DNA from: Pseudomonas paralcaligenes
GTDB taxonomy: Bacteria > Pseudomonadota > Gammaproteobacteria > Pseudomonadales > Pseudomonadaceae
Length of the DNA stretch: 64,000 nt
Direction: 5' to 3'
Assembly: GCF_019655855.1 (NCBI RefSeq)
Contig: NZ_BPFX01000005.1
Coordinates: 109,013-173,012 of the forward strand
Shown: piece by piece, positions 46,870 to 57,433 of the stretch
How positions within the stretch are numbered: the first letter of the stretch is position 1
How the letters are laid out: every line of letters starts with the position of its first letter
Position numbers and translations under genes: made by a program
The notes under the pieces: generated by a model
What the model saw: only the letters and a program-made list of their open reading frames with translations
The model's database searches: none
Told to the model about the DNA's origin: nothing

Positions 46870-47562
46870 TCAGGAGCGGCCGCAGGCGCGGTTGGCGGGC
46901 ACGGCGATGTCCATCAGGCGCGGGTTCGGCAGGCGCAGGCCGGCCATCAGCGCCGCGTAGGCCTCGGCGTCCGCCACCTGCAGGCGCGGGTTGTGGGCGC
47001 GCTCCTCGGCGATGCTCGAGCGTGTCCAGCCGCGGTAGTCGTGGCCGGGGCACACCTCGGTGTCGTCCGCCAGGGCCAGCAGGCGCTGCAGGCTGGCCCA
47101 CTGGGTGCGGGCGTCGCCGTTCTGGAAGTCGGTGCGGCCGGTGCCGCGGATCAGCAGGGTGTCGCCGGTGAATACCCGCGCCGGTCGGCCCTCGGCGGCG
47201 GGCAGCAGGAAGCAGTAAGAGTCGGCGGTGTGCCCGGGCGTGTACCAGGCGATCAGCTCGCGCCCGCCGAAGCGCAGACGCTCGCCGTCGGCGAAGGTGA
47301 AGCTGGCGCAGGCGCTGCCGCTCTCGGCGCCGAATCCGCTGCGGCAGCCGGTGGCCTCGCGCAGGTCGCCGAGGGCGGTGATGTGGTCGGCGTGGGTATG
47401 GGTGTCGAGGGCCAGCACCAGACGCAGGCCGAGTTCGTCGAGCAGTCGCAGGTAGGCGTCGAGCTGCTCCTTCACCGGGTCGATCAGCACGGCTTCGCCG
47501 GCGTCGGCGAGCAGGTAGGTGTAGGTCGAGCTTTCGCCATCGAAGAGTTGGCGCAGCAGCAT
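46870..47562 (-). CDS. Persulfide dioxygenase-like MBL-fold hydrolase (ETHE1/Blh type)
   Basis: A 230-residue metallo-beta-lactamase fold protein. The metal ligands are THTHADH at 54-60, His111 in YTPGHTADS, Asp134 in FTGDTLL and His174 in CPGHDYRG. This is the pattern of ETHE1/Blh persulfide dioxygenases, which oxidise glutathione persulfide to sulfite using one mononuclear iron (two His and an Asp). Its neighbours, a rhodanese, TauE/SafE exporter and CsoR-type regulator, support that role over glyoxalase II. It is the last gene of the operon, 12 nt after the exporter. Confidence 0.88.
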   Translation of the reverse strand: MLLRQLFDGESSTYTYLLADAGEAVLIDPVKEQLDAYLRLLDELGLRLVLALDTHTHADHITALGDLREATGCRSGFGAESGSACASFTFADGERLRFGGRELIAWYTPGHTADSYCFLLPAAEGRPARVFTGDTLLIRGTGRTDFQNGDARTQWASLQRLLALADDTEVCPGHDYRGWTRSSIAEERAHNPRLQVADAEAYAALMAGLRLPNPRLMDIAVPANRACGRS

Positions 47563-47574
47563 GATGCAGTCTCC

Positions 47575-48312
47575 TCAGAGCAGTTTCTGGACGGCCACCG
47601 ACAGGCTGGTGACTACCAGCAGCCCGGCGAACAGGCGTTGCAGGTTTGGTCCGCCGAGGCGCTGGGCCAGGCGGTTGCCGGCCAGCACGCCGAGCGCGCC
47701 GCCGCACGCCAGGGCACCGAGCAGCAGCGCCGGGGGCTGGGCCCGGTTCAGGTAGAGCAGGAAGCCGCCGCCGGACACCAGCGCAACTACCGCCAGCGAC
47801 GTGGCGGTGGCGGCCAGCACCGACAGCGGTGTGAACCAGAGCAGCGCCGGCACCACCAGGAAGCCGCCGCCGACACCCATCAGCCCCGACAGCACGCCGA
47901 CGCCGAGGCCGATGGCGAGCAGCGGCAGGCGCCGCAGCGGGCCCTCGCCGGAGCGCGGCCGTTCGGCGCCGCGCCACAGGCGCCAGGCGGACCACAGCAC
48001 CAGCGCACAGAAGCCGGCGATCAGCAGGCCTTCCGCCACCCAGCGGCCGAGCCACTGGCCCAGCGCGTTGCCGGGCAGGCCGCTGGCGGCGAGCAGCAGA
48101 ACCGGCGGCCAGGCCACCAGGCCCTGGCGCAGGCGTGGCACGCTGCCGACCAGGGCGGTGAGCGACACCGCGCCGAGGCTGACGCCGACCGCGTCGCGCA
48201 GCGGCAGGTGCAGGCTGAGCAGCAGCGGCAGGGCCACCAGCGAGCCGCCTGCGCCGGTCAGCCCGAGCAGCAGGCCGAGCAGCGTGCCGATGGCCAGCGC
48301 TTCCAGAGGCAT
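47575..48312 (-). CDS. TauE/SafE family sulfite exporter
   Basis: A 245-residue inner-membrane protein of the TauE/SafE (DUF81) family with about eight hydrophobic helices. The family motif appears twice: LLLGLTGAGGSLVALPLLL near residue 12 and LSGLMGVGGGFLVVPALL near residue 138. In this operon it most likely exports sulfite or a related sulfur anion formed by the persulfide dioxygenase. Its start codon overlaps the rhodanese stop by one base, so translation is coupled. Confidence 0.9.
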   Translation of the reverse strand: MPLEALAIGTLLGLLLGLTGAGGSLVALPLLLSLHLPLRDAVGVSLGAVSLTALVGSVPRLRQGLVAWPPVLLLAASGLPGNALGQWLGRWVAEGLLIAGFCALVLWSAWRLWRGAERPRSGEGPLRRLPLLAIGLGVGVLSGLMGVGGGFLVVPALLWFTPLSVLAATATSLAVVALVSGGGFLLYLNRAQPPALLLGALACGGALGVLAGNRLAQRLGGPNLQRLFAGLLVVTSLSVAVQKLL

Positions 48313-48851
48313 CAGCGGTTCCAGGGCATGCGTGCGAGCAGCAGGGCCAGGCCGCAGGTGCCGCTGAGGCCGGCGAAGGTCAGGCCGGCGCCGACGAAGC
48401 CGCTCAGCAGGTACCAGCCGGGATGCAGCCAGGTGCCGAGGATCACCCCGAGCAGCACCAGGCTGCCGGCGGCGATCTGCACCTGGCGCTGCAGTTCCAG
48501 GCCGCTACCGCTGCCTTCGCCGGGCAGACCGCAGGCCAGGCAGGCTTCGGTGCCACCCTCGACCACCTGCACGCCCGGCAGCAGGGCGCTCAGCCGCTCG
48601 GCGGCCTGGCGCGCGCGCTGGCCCTTCTGGCAGATCAGGTACAGCTCGTCGCCGGCGCCCAGGCCTTCGCCGCGCAGGCGGGCGGCCAGGAGGCCGGGGT
48701 CGAGACTGTCGAGCGGTTCGTTGCGTGCCCCGGCGATGTGCCCGGCGCGGTATTCCGCCGGGCTGCGCACGTCGACCAGGAAGCAGGTGCGCCCCTGGCG
48801 GTGCAGCTCGGCGAAGCGCGGGGCGTCGATCAGGCGGATGTCTTCGTTCAT
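48312..48851 (-). CDS. Membrane-anchored rhodanese (rhodanese + DUF2892)
   Basis: A 179-residue protein. The rhodanese domain (about 1-110) has DVRSPAEYRAGHIAGARN and the active-site loop CQKGQRA with Cys74. Two hydrophobic helices follow (about 125-170), forming a DUF2892 membrane part, the same layout as E. coli YgaP. It should carry sulfane sulfur between thiols at the inner membrane and feed the persulfide dioxygenase. A candidate operator overlaps the 25-nt gap upstream, so it may have its own promoter in addition to read-through. Confidence 0.9.
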   Translation of the reverse strand: MNEDIRLIDAPRFAELHRQGRTCFLVDVRSPAEYRAGHIAGARNEPLDSLDPGLLAARLRGEGLGAGDELYLICQKGQRARQAAERLSALLPGVQVVEGGTEACLACGLPGEGSGSGLELQRQVQIAAGSLVLLGVILGTWLHPGWYLLSGFVGAGLTFAGLSGTCGLALLLARMPWNR

Positions 48852-48857
48852 GTCAGG

Positions 48858-48873
48858 TACTCCCCAGGGGTAT
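48858..48873 (-). promoter_or_regulatory. Candidate persulfide-responsive operator, copy 1
   Basis: TACTCCCCAGGGGTAT lies between the stop of the CsoR-type gene and the rhodanese start. It is nearly palindromic, with a G/C tract between TAC and GTA ends, the general form of CsoR/CstR-family operators. Almost the same sequence recurs at 49726-49741. Confidence 0.6.
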
Positions 48874-48876
48874 GTG

Positions 48877-49143
48877 TCAGGTGTACTTGGTGAAGATCGC
48901 GCGCACCCGCGCCAGGGTCTCGGCGTCGTCGCGCTCGGGGTCGAGCACGGTTTCCTCGAGCAGGCAGGCGAGCATCTCCTGGTAGGCCTTGTCGAGCGCC
49001 TTGCGGGCCGCCGAGAACTGCTGGGCGATGGCTTCGCAGGGCTCGCCGCGGCGGATCATGGCCTGGATGCCGCGTACCTGCCCCTCGACCCGGGCCAGGC
49101 GCTTGAGCATGGCGTCCTGGCGTTCCGGCGTCGGGCCGCTCAT
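48877..49143 (-). CDS. CsoR/FrmR-family repressor of CstR type
   Basis: An 88-residue all-helical DUF156 repressor. The first helix RLARVEGQVRGIQAMI and the conserved Cys36 (GEPCEAI) are present. A second cysteine is Cys60 in EMLACLLEE, and the His of the copper- and formaldehyde-sensing members is replaced (Leu at the aligned place). A Cys pair without His is the pattern of persulfide sensors like CstR, which form di- or trisulfide bridges. It probably represses this operon. The start overlaps the upstream gene by 4 nt (ATGA). Confidence 0.86.
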   Translation of the reverse strand: MSGPTPERQDAMLKRLARVEGQVRGIQAMIRRGEPCEAIAQQFSAARKALDKAYQEMLACLLEETVLDPERDDAETLARVRAIFTKYT

Positions 49144-49700
49144 CGCACCACCTCCGCGGCCGGGCGGCGCAGGCTGAAGGCGCCGCGCAGCTCGCCGGCG
49201 GCGAAGCCGCGCGCCTGGTCACCCGGGTAGGCGCTGTCGAGCAGGGCCACCACTTCCGGCGCCAGCGCCTTGCCGTGGCAGGCCAGGCAGGGCTCGGCGG
49301 TGGCGATCGCCTGCATGTAGCGGAATTCGCCGTCCACCGTCTGCGCCCGGCTCATCCGTGCCAGGGGCTCGCCCTGCCTGGCGCGGTGGGCGAAGTCCTC
49401 CAGCACTTCGCGCTCCCAGGCGTCCGGCGCGTTGGCCGGGTTGCGCACGCGCAGGGCGGTGCGGCCCACCGTCCACGGCATGCGGCCGTTCTCGGCGGCG
49501 ATGCGCGGGGCCTGCAATTGGCAGATGCGGATGGCCTCCTGCGGCCCGCCCTGGCGCATGGCCGTCTGCACGGTGTCGAGCAGCTGCTGGCGGAACGGCG
49601 GAATCAGCGCGGCGGCCTCGTGGGCCTGCAGCATGTCGTCGAGGGGCGGTTCGGCGTGGGCCAGCAGCGGCAGCAGGGCCAGCCAGGGCGTGATGCGCAT
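49140..49700 (-). CDS. Periplasmic haem-binding DUF3365-like protein
   Basis: A 186-residue exported protein with a short signal peptide (WLALLPLLAHA, about 6-16). The c-type haem motif CLACH is at 138-142, and the LARMSRAQTVDGEFRYMQAIATAEPCLACHG environment and the ending PGDQARGFAAGELRGAFSL fit the DUF3365/Tll0287-like group, which are haem-containing PAS-like sensor domains usually fused to signalling proteins. Here it is standalone and leads the persulfide operon, so a redox or sulfur-species sensor or electron carrier is possible. Two operator-like sequences lie just upstream. Confidence 0.82.
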   Translation of the reverse strand: MRITPWLALLPLLAHAEPPLDDMLQAHEAAALIPPFRQQLLDTVQTAMRQGGPQEAIRICQLQAPRIAAENGRMPWTVGRTALRVRNPANAPDAWEREVLEDFAHRARQGEPLARMSRAQTVDGEFRYMQAIATAEPCLACHGKALAPEVVALLDSAYPGDQARGFAAGELRGAFSLRRPAAEVVR

Positions 49701-49706
49701 GTCGGG

Positions 49707-49741
49707 TACTCCTGGGGGTATTTGTATACCCTGGGGAGTAT
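49707..49741 (-). promoter_or_regulatory. Candidate persulfide-responsive operators, copies 2 and 3
   Basis: TACTCCTGGGGGTAT (49707-49721) and ATACCCTGGGGAGTAT (49726-49741) face each other 7 nt before the DUF3365-like gene. Read on the minus strand, the second gives ATACTCCCCAGGGTAT, which differs from copy 1 (48858) mainly by one G. The tandem placement over the promoter fits repression by the CsoR/CstR-type product. Confidence 0.6.
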
Positions 49742-49806
49742 AGGGAGCGACTCGTTGAGTTGTCAGCTGCGACGGGTTGCCGCGTGGTGGGGTGTGAGCG
49801 GCAGTA

Positions 49807-49824
49807 GCCCGGATGCAATCCGGG
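49807..49824. repeat. Short hairpin GCCCGGAT/ATCCGGGC
   Basis: An 8-bp stem with a 2-nt loop sits between the divergent sulfur operon start and mnmC end. It resembles small dispersed Pseudomonas palindromes; no T-run adjoins it. Confidence 0.5.
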
Positions 49825-49873
49825 CATCGGACGACGATGAACCGCCCCGAATTGCGTTCGAACTACGGCGTCC

Positions 49874-51820
49874 CTAGCGCCCGCGCACCAGCCGGCGCAG
49901 GGCGAAGCGGTTGGGGTGGCAGGCCTCGGCCACGGCGCGGGGCAGCGGCAGTGGCTCGCCGTCGAGCCAGGCGGCCAGCAGTTCGCCGGACAGCGGCGCG
50001 CTGATCAGTCCGCGCGAGCCGTGGCCGCTGTTGACGTAGAGGCCGTCCAGCCAGGGGCAGGGCGTTTCCGGCACCTGGCGGGCATCCTTGGCGAGTACCG
50101 CGTAGGCTTCGGCGAAGGCTTGCGCATCGGCCAGCGGGCCGACGATGGGCAGGTAGTCCGGGCTGGTGCAGCGGAACGCGGCGCGGCCTTCGAGCAGCGC
50201 CGGATCGAGCCGGTCGGCCTGCAGGCGCTCGGTAAGGTCGGCGGAGATTTCCCGCAGCAGGTCGAGGTTGCCGGCGTGCTCGGCGGCGGTGGGGGCGGTG
50301 TCCTGGCTGTGGAAGTCGAAGCTGGCGCCCAACGTATGTTCGCCGCCCCGCGCCGGCGCCACGTAGCCCGCGGCGCACAGCACGCAGTCCAGCGCGGCGC
50401 TGGCGGCGGTCTGCGGCAGGCGGCTGATCTGCCCGCGGATGCGTTTCAGCGGCAGTTCGACGAAACGCTGAACCTCGGCGGCGCCGGCCAGCACCGCCAC
50501 CGGCGCCTCGGCCAGCACCCGTTCGCCGTCCAGGGCCTGCCACTGTCCGTCGACCCGGCGCAGCCCTAGCGCCTCGCTGTGGGTGAGCAGGCGGATGGCG
50601 GGATGGTCGGCGAGCAGGCGGCATAGGGCCGGCGGGTGCACCCAGCCGGCCTCGGGGTAGAACAGGCCGCCGGCCGGCAGGCCGACGCCGGCGATAGCTT
50701 CGGCTTGCGCGCGGTCCACCGCCCGCAGCAGGTCGTCGGGGAAGGCGCCGGCCAGCCCGGCCTGGCGTTCGGCTTCCTTGGCGTCGAAGGCCAGTTGCAG
50801 CACGCCGCAGGCCGACCAGTCCTGCGGTTGCAGGCGCTGCAGCAGGCGGCGGGTGTGGCCGAAGCCGGCGACCACCAGTTGCGACAGCGCGGTGCCGTGG
50901 GCAGAGAGCTTGAGGTAGAGCACGCCCTGGGGATTGCCGGAGGCTTCCCGGGCGACCTCGCCGTGGCGCTCCAGCAGGGTCACCTGCCAGCCGCGCGCGG
51001 ACAGGCTGGCGGCCGTGGCGCAACCGGCGATGCCGGCGCCGATCACCAGGGCCTGGCGTAAGGTCGGCGGGGCAGGGCGGGCGTACCAGGGCTTGGCCTC
51101 GTCACGCAGCGGGCCCTGGTAGCGGCCGCTGAGCATCTCGCGCTTGCGCCCGTAGCCGGGCACCCGCTGCATGGCGAAGCCGGCGGCGATCAGGCCGCGT
51201 CGCACGAAGCCGGCACTGGTGAAGGTGGCGAGGCTGGCGTCGGCGGCGGACAGGCGCGCGAGCTGGGCGAACAGTTCGTCCGTCCACATCTGCGGGTTCT
51301 TTGCCGGGGCGAAGCCGTCGAGGAACCAGGCGTCGACCCTGGCATCCAGCTGCGGCAGCTGTTCCAGCACGTCGCCGACCAGCAGGGTCAGCATCACCCG
51401 GCCGCCGGCCAGCAGCAGGCGCTGGAAGCCCGGGTGGATCGCCACGTACTGCTCCAGCAGTTGGCCGGACCAGGGCGCCAGTTCCGGCCACAGGGCCAGG
51501 GCACGAGCCAGGTCGGCCGGCGCCAGCGGGTACTTCTCGACGCTGACGAAATGCAGCTGGGCACCGGCCGGCGCCAGTTGGTCGAACAACTGCCAGGCGC
51601 AGAGGAAGTTCATGCCCGTGCCGAAGCCGGTCTCGCCGATCACCAGGCGCCCGTCGGCCGGCAGCGCGGCGAAGCGCGCGGGCAGGTCGTTGCAGGCGAG
51701 GAACACGTGGCGTGTCTCGCCCAGCCCGTCGTCGCGGGAGAAGTACACGTCGCCGAACTGGCGCGACAGCGGCTGGCCTTGTTCGTCCCAGTCGAGCTGG
51801 GCGTTGGGAGAGTCGGACAT
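49874..51820 (-). CDS. mnmC: tRNA 5-methylaminomethyl-2-thiouridine synthesis bifunctional protein MnmC
   Basis: A 648-residue bifunctional tRNA-modifying enzyme. The N-terminal methyltransferase domain (about 1-235) has VFLACNDLPARF, the SAM motif GETGFGTGMNFL and LDGFAPAKNPQMW. The C-terminal FAD oxidoreductase (from about 255) has VIGAGIAGCATA and ASGNPQGVLYLKL. MnmC removes the carboxymethyl group and methylates to give mnm5s2U34 in tRNAs for Glu, Lys and Gln. ATG 51820 starts the family sequence; an open frame of 19 more codons upstream is not similar. Divergent with pap. Confidence 0.94.
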   Translation of the reverse strand: MSDSPNAQLDWDEQGQPLSRQFGDVYFSRDDGLGETRHVFLACNDLPARFAALPADGRLVIGETGFGTGMNFLCAWQLFDQLAPAGAQLHFVSVEKYPLAPADLARALALWPELAPWSGQLLEQYVAIHPGFQRLLLAGGRVMLTLLVGDVLEQLPQLDARVDAWFLDGFAPAKNPQMWTDELFAQLARLSAADASLATFTSAGFVRRGLIAAGFAMQRVPGYGRKREMLSGRYQGPLRDEAKPWYARPAPPTLRQALVIGAGIAGCATAASLSARGWQVTLLERHGEVAREASGNPQGVLYLKLSAHGTALSQLVVAGFGHTRRLLQRLQPQDWSACGVLQLAFDAKEAERQAGLAGAFPDDLLRAVDRAQAEAIAGVGLPAGGLFYPEAGWVHPPALCRLLADHPAIRLLTHSEALGLRRVDGQWQALDGERVLAEAPVAVLAGAAEVQRFVELPLKRIRGQISRLPQTAASAALDCVLCAAGYVAPARGGEHTLGASFDFHSQDTAPTAAEHAGNLDLLREISADLTERLQADRLDPALLEGRAAFRCTSPDYLPIVGPLADAQAFAEAYAVLAKDARQVPETPCPWLDGLYVNSGHGSRGLISAPLSGELLAAWLDGEPLPLPRAVAEACHPNRFALRRLVRGR

Positions 51821-51913
51821 CGGGGCACCCGGGAAAGAGGTGCGGCATTGTAGCGGCATGCCCAAATCCGTGGTCATCCGCTAGGCTGGGCAGATCGACG
51901 CACGGAGGTGAGC

Positions 51914-53401
51914 ATGTTCGAATCCGCCGAACTGGGGCACAAGATCGACGAGGACGATTACAAGAAGGAGGTGCCCGCGCTGCGCGAGGCGCTGCTGGAG
52001 GCGCAGTTCGAGCTGCAGCAGCAGAAGCGCTTCCCGGTGATCATCCTGATCAACGGCATCGAGGGCGCGGGCAAGGGCGAGACGGTCAAGCTGCTCAACG
52101 AGTGGATGGACCCGCGCCTGATCCAGGTCAGCACCTTCGACGTTCAGACCGACGAGGAGCTGGCGCGGCCGCCGGCCTGGCGCTTCTGGCGCCAGCTGCC
52201 GCCCAAGGGGCGGATCGGCATCTTCTTCGGCAACTGGTACAGCCAGATGATCCAGGGCCGGGTGCATGGCCACTTCAAGGACGCGGTGCTGGACCAGGCC
52301 ATCGATGGCGCCCTGGCGCTGGAGCAGATGCTCTGCGACGAGGGCGCGCTGATCTTCAAGTTCTGGTTCCACCTGTCCAAGAAGCAGATGAAGAAGCGCC
52401 TCGAGGAACTGCACGGCGACCCGCAGCGCGCCTGGCAGATCAGCCCGCTGGACTGGCAGCAGTCGAAGACCTACGACAAGTTCGTGCGCCACGGCGAACG
52501 GGTGCTGCGTCGCAGCAGCCGCGACTTCGCGCCCTGGTACGTGGTGGAGGGCGGCGACGAGCACTACCGCAACCTGACGGTGGGGCGGATTCTCCTCGAT
52601 GGCCTGCAGTCAGCGCTGAAGAGTGAGGTGCGGGTCGTCTCCCATCCGCACCTGGCGCCGATGGTGGCCAACCTGGACCACCGTGGCCTGCTGGACAGCC
52701 TGGACCTGTCCCAGCAACTGGACAAGAACGCCTACAAGGAGATGCTCGAGGCCGAGCAGGCGCGCCTGGCCGTGCTGATGCGCGACAAGCGCATGCGTCG
52801 CCATGCCCTGGTGGCGGTGTTCGAGGGCAACGACGCGGCCGGCAAGGGCGGCGCCATCCGTCGCGTGGCGGCGGCGCTGGACCCGCGCCAGTACCGCATC
52901 GTGCCCATCGCCGCGCCCACCGAGGAGGAGCGCGCCCAGCCGTACCTGTGGCGCTTCTGGCGGCACATTCCGGCGCGCGGCAAGTTCACCGTGTTCGACC
53001 GGTCCTGGTACGGGCGGGTGCTGGTGGAGCGGGTCGAGGGCTTCTGCGAGCCCGCCGACTGGCTGCGCGCCTATGGCGAGATCAACGACTTCGAGGAGCA
53101 GCTGACCAACGCCGGCGTGGTGCTGGTGAAGTTCTGGCTGGCCATCGACGAGGAGGAGCAATTCCGTCGTTTCAAGGAACGCGAGCAGATCGCCTTCAAG
53201 CGTTTCAAGATCACCGACGAGGACTGGCGCAACCGCGAGAAGTGGGGCGAGTACCGCGACGCGGTGGGCGACATGGTCGACCGCACCAGCACCTCGATCG
53301 CGCCCTGGACGCTGGTCGAGGCCAACGACAAGCGTTTCGCCCGGGTCAAGGTGCTGCGCACGATCAACGACGCCCTGGAGCGTGCGTTCGCCAGGGAATA
53401 G
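51914..53401 (+). CDS. pap: Polyphosphate:AMP phosphotransferase (PPK2 class II)
   Basis: A 495-residue enzyme with two PPK2 domains in tandem, the class II arrangement. Walker A motifs are GIEGAGKGET (about 48-57) in the first half and GNDAAGKGGA (about 306-315) in the second; lid modules with RPPAWRFWRQLP and YLWRFWRHIP follow. Class II enzymes make ADP from AMP using polyphosphate; catalysis is carried by the second domain in P. aeruginosa. The ATG at 51914 follows GGAGG; a GTG two codons earlier is possible. Confidence 0.92.
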   Translation: MFESAELGHKIDEDDYKKEVPALREALLEAQFELQQQKRFPVIILINGIEGAGKGETVKLLNEWMDPRLIQVSTFDVQTDEELARPPAWRFWRQLPPKGRIGIFFGNWYSQMIQGRVHGHFKDAVLDQAIDGALALEQMLCDEGALIFKFWFHLSKKQMKKRLEELHGDPQRAWQISPLDWQQSKTYDKFVRHGERVLRRSSRDFAPWYVVEGGDEHYRNLTVGRILLDGLQSALKSEVRVVSHPHLAPMVANLDHRGLLDSLDLSQQLDKNAYKEMLEAEQARLAVLMRDKRMRRHALVAVFEGNDAAGKGGAIRRVAAALDPRQYRIVPIAAPTEEERAQPYLWRFWRHIPARGKFTVFDRSWYGRVLVERVEGFCEPADWLRAYGEINDFEEQLTNAGVVLVKFWLAIDEEEQFRRFKEREQIAFKRFKITDEDWRNREKWGEYRDAVGDMVDRTSTSIAPWTLVEANDKRFARVKVLRTINDALERAFARE

Positions 53402-53415
53402 AACTGCGGGTGGGG

Positions 53416-53625
53416 TCAGCCGACGCGGGTTTCGAGAATGTCGTCGGCCTGCTTCATCCGCTGCACGTAGGAGTCGATGCCGTGCTCGGCATCGATGCGG
53501 GTGAAGAAGGGGCCTTCCAGGGTGCCTTCGCGGGTGGCGAAGAAGTACTGACCGTTGACCGCGCTGATCCGCTCGCTCCGGTAGTGGGTACCGGGCGCGG
53601 GGTCTATCCGACGTTGTCCGTACAT
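53416..53625 (-). CDS. Small hypothetical protein (possibly DUF6316)
   Basis: A 69-residue acidic/aromatic protein. It starts MYGQRRIDPAPGTHYRSERIS and contains FFATREGTLEGPFFTR and an amphipathic end QRMKQADDILE. The pattern recalls short Pseudomonas proteins grouped as DUF6316, but I am not certain of the family label. A GGAGGT-type site before the ATG and codon use support translation. It converges with pap and is divergent from the DMT transporter. Confidence 0.7.
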   Translation of the reverse strand: MYGQRRIDPAPGTHYRSERISAVNGQYFFATREGTLEGPFFTRIDAEHGIDSYVQRMKQADDILETRVG

Positions 53626-53835
53626 GGCGAGACCTCCTGTAGGCAGGGTGTGCTGTTTTCAGTGTAGGTGGCCGCTTCCGGGCGAGCGGAGCGCGCGACA
53701 AGTGGTCATTTTCTAGCCACCCGCGAGCACGCTGCGGCACAGTTGCTTCCTGTCCGCGAGGTCAACTGTGGCTGTGAGGAAGTGGCTTCGGGGCCTACAA
53801 TGGCCGACCTTCAGCCCCCTTCCTTCGAGGCCGTC

Positions 53836-54790
53836 ATGCACGTTTCCTCGGGCCGCTGGCTCCATGGCCTGCTGCTCGCCCTCACCACCTCGGTGCTCTG
53901 GGGCATTCTGCCGATCAAGCTCAAGGAAGTGCTGCAGGTGATGGACCCGGTCACCGTGACCTGGTACCGCCTGCTGGTGTCCGGTGCGCTGCTGCTGGTC
54001 TGGCTGTCCGCCAAGCGACGCCTGCCGCGCTTCGCCCCGCTCGGCCGGCGCGGCCACGGCCTGCTGGCGCTGGCCATCCTCGGCCTGACCGGCAACTACG
54101 TGCTCTACCTGATCGGCCTGAACATGCTCAGCCCCGGCACCACCCAGCTGGTGATCCAGATGGCGCCGATCCTGTTCCTGGTGGCCAGCCTCGTCGTCTT
54201 CCGCGAATCCTTCAGCCTTGCCCAGGGCATCGGCATGGCCGTCCTGCTGGTCGGCTTCGGTCTGTTCTTCAACCAGCGCCTGGACGAGCTGCTGAGTTCG
54301 CTGACCGCCTATACCACCGGGGTGCTGGTGATCCTCCTGGCCTCGTTCGTCTGGGTGTTCTACGGCCTGGCGCAGAAGCAGCTGCTGACCCAGTGGAGCT
54401 CGCCGCAGATCATGATGGTGATCTACCTGGCCTGCGCGCTGCTGCTGACGCCCTGGGCCCATCCGCTGCAGGTGCTCCAGCTCAGCCCGCTGCAGGGCTG
54501 GCTGCTGCTGGCCTGCTGCCTGAACACCCTGGTGGCCTACGGCGCCTTCGCCGAGGCGCTGGCGCACTGGGAGGCCTCGCGGGTCAGCGCGACCCTGTCG
54601 ATCACACCGCTGGTGACCTTTGTCGCCGTGGCCCTGGCCGCCCTGTGGTGGCCGGATCATGTGCAGCCGGAGCAGATCAACCTGCTCGGCTACGGCGGTG
54701 CGCTGCTGGTGGTGCTGGGCTCGGCGCTGACCGCGCTGGGCCCCTCGCTGCTGGCCGGCTGGCGCGCACGCCAGGCGCGCCTCGCCGCGC

Positions 54791-54801
<11 letters not shown>
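53836..54801 (+). CDS. EamA/DMT-superfamily transporter (RarD-like)
   Basis: A 321-residue inner-membrane protein with ten hydrophobic helices and two EamA repeats. The start LLLALTTSVLWGILPIKLKEVLQVMDPVTVTWYR-type segment (WGILPI, then MDPVTVTWYR) resembles RarD-group exporters. The substrate is unknown; relatives export metabolites or amino acids. The ATG at 53836 has GAGG 5 nt before it. A TACAAT hexamer at 53794-53799 is a fair -10 element. The end overlaps the opposite-strand oxidoreductase by 11 nt. Confidence 0.85.
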
Positions 54802-56798
<1,997 letters not shown>

Positions 56799-56921
56799 AC
56801 ACTGTCTCCGGAAGGTTTCCGGCAGTTTAGGCCGTGCGCGGCAGGGTGGGTTCCCCGGTGCGCTTGAGCGGCGCCAGCGGTGCGCGCAGAATGGGCCCCC
56901 GTTTTTGCCGAGGAAACCGTC

Positions 56922-57422
56922 ATGCCCCGCCTGCGCGTCCTTCTTTCCTGCCTGCTGCTGGTCGCCAGCGGACCGCTGCTGGCCGAGCCGCAGGCCAGCC
57001 ACGTGGCCGAGGCCAAACGTTTCATCGAAATGAGCCGCGCCGACAGGCTCGCCGTGCCGGCCCACATGCAGGTGCGCCAGATGTTCGCCCAGCGCTTCGC
57101 CCAGGCCGGCGGCGGCGAGGCCAACAAGGCCGTGCTGGAGCGCTACCAGGCCCAGGCCGATGCCGCCATCGAACGTGCGGTGGGGCCGCAGAAGCTGGAG
57201 GCGGAGCTGGTCAGCCTGTACACCGACGCCTTCACCGAGGCCGAGCTGAAGGAACTGCTGGCCTTCTACCAGACCCCGGTCGGCCGCAAGGTGCTGGAAC
57301 AGATGCCCCAGCTGATGGCCCACGCCGCCCAGCTGACCCAGGAGCGCCTGCAGAAGGCGGTGCCGGAAGTGGACAAGCTGCTCGGCCAGATGACCGCCGA
57401 ACTGCAGCCCGCCAAGCAGTGA
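56922..57422 (+). CDS. DUF2059 exported protein
   Basis: A 166-residue secreted protein: a signal peptide ([17 protein letters not shown], about 4-20) and a helical DUF2059 domain (about 75-135) with [31 protein letters not shown], of which the motif [10 protein letters not shown] is diagnostic. Function is unknown. An AGGAAACC site precedes the ATG at 56922. bolA follows after 11 nt, giving a probable two-gene transcript. Confidence 0.88.
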   Translation: MPRLRVLLSCLLLVASGPLLAEPQASHVAEAKRFIEMSRADRLAVPAHMQVRQMFAQRFAQAGGGEANKAVLERYQAQADAAIERAVGPQKLEAELVSLYTDAFTEAELKELLAFYQTPVGRKVLEQMPQLMAHAAQLTQERLQKAVPEVDKLLGQMTAELQPAKQ

Positions 57423-57433
57423 AGGAGCCGGAC

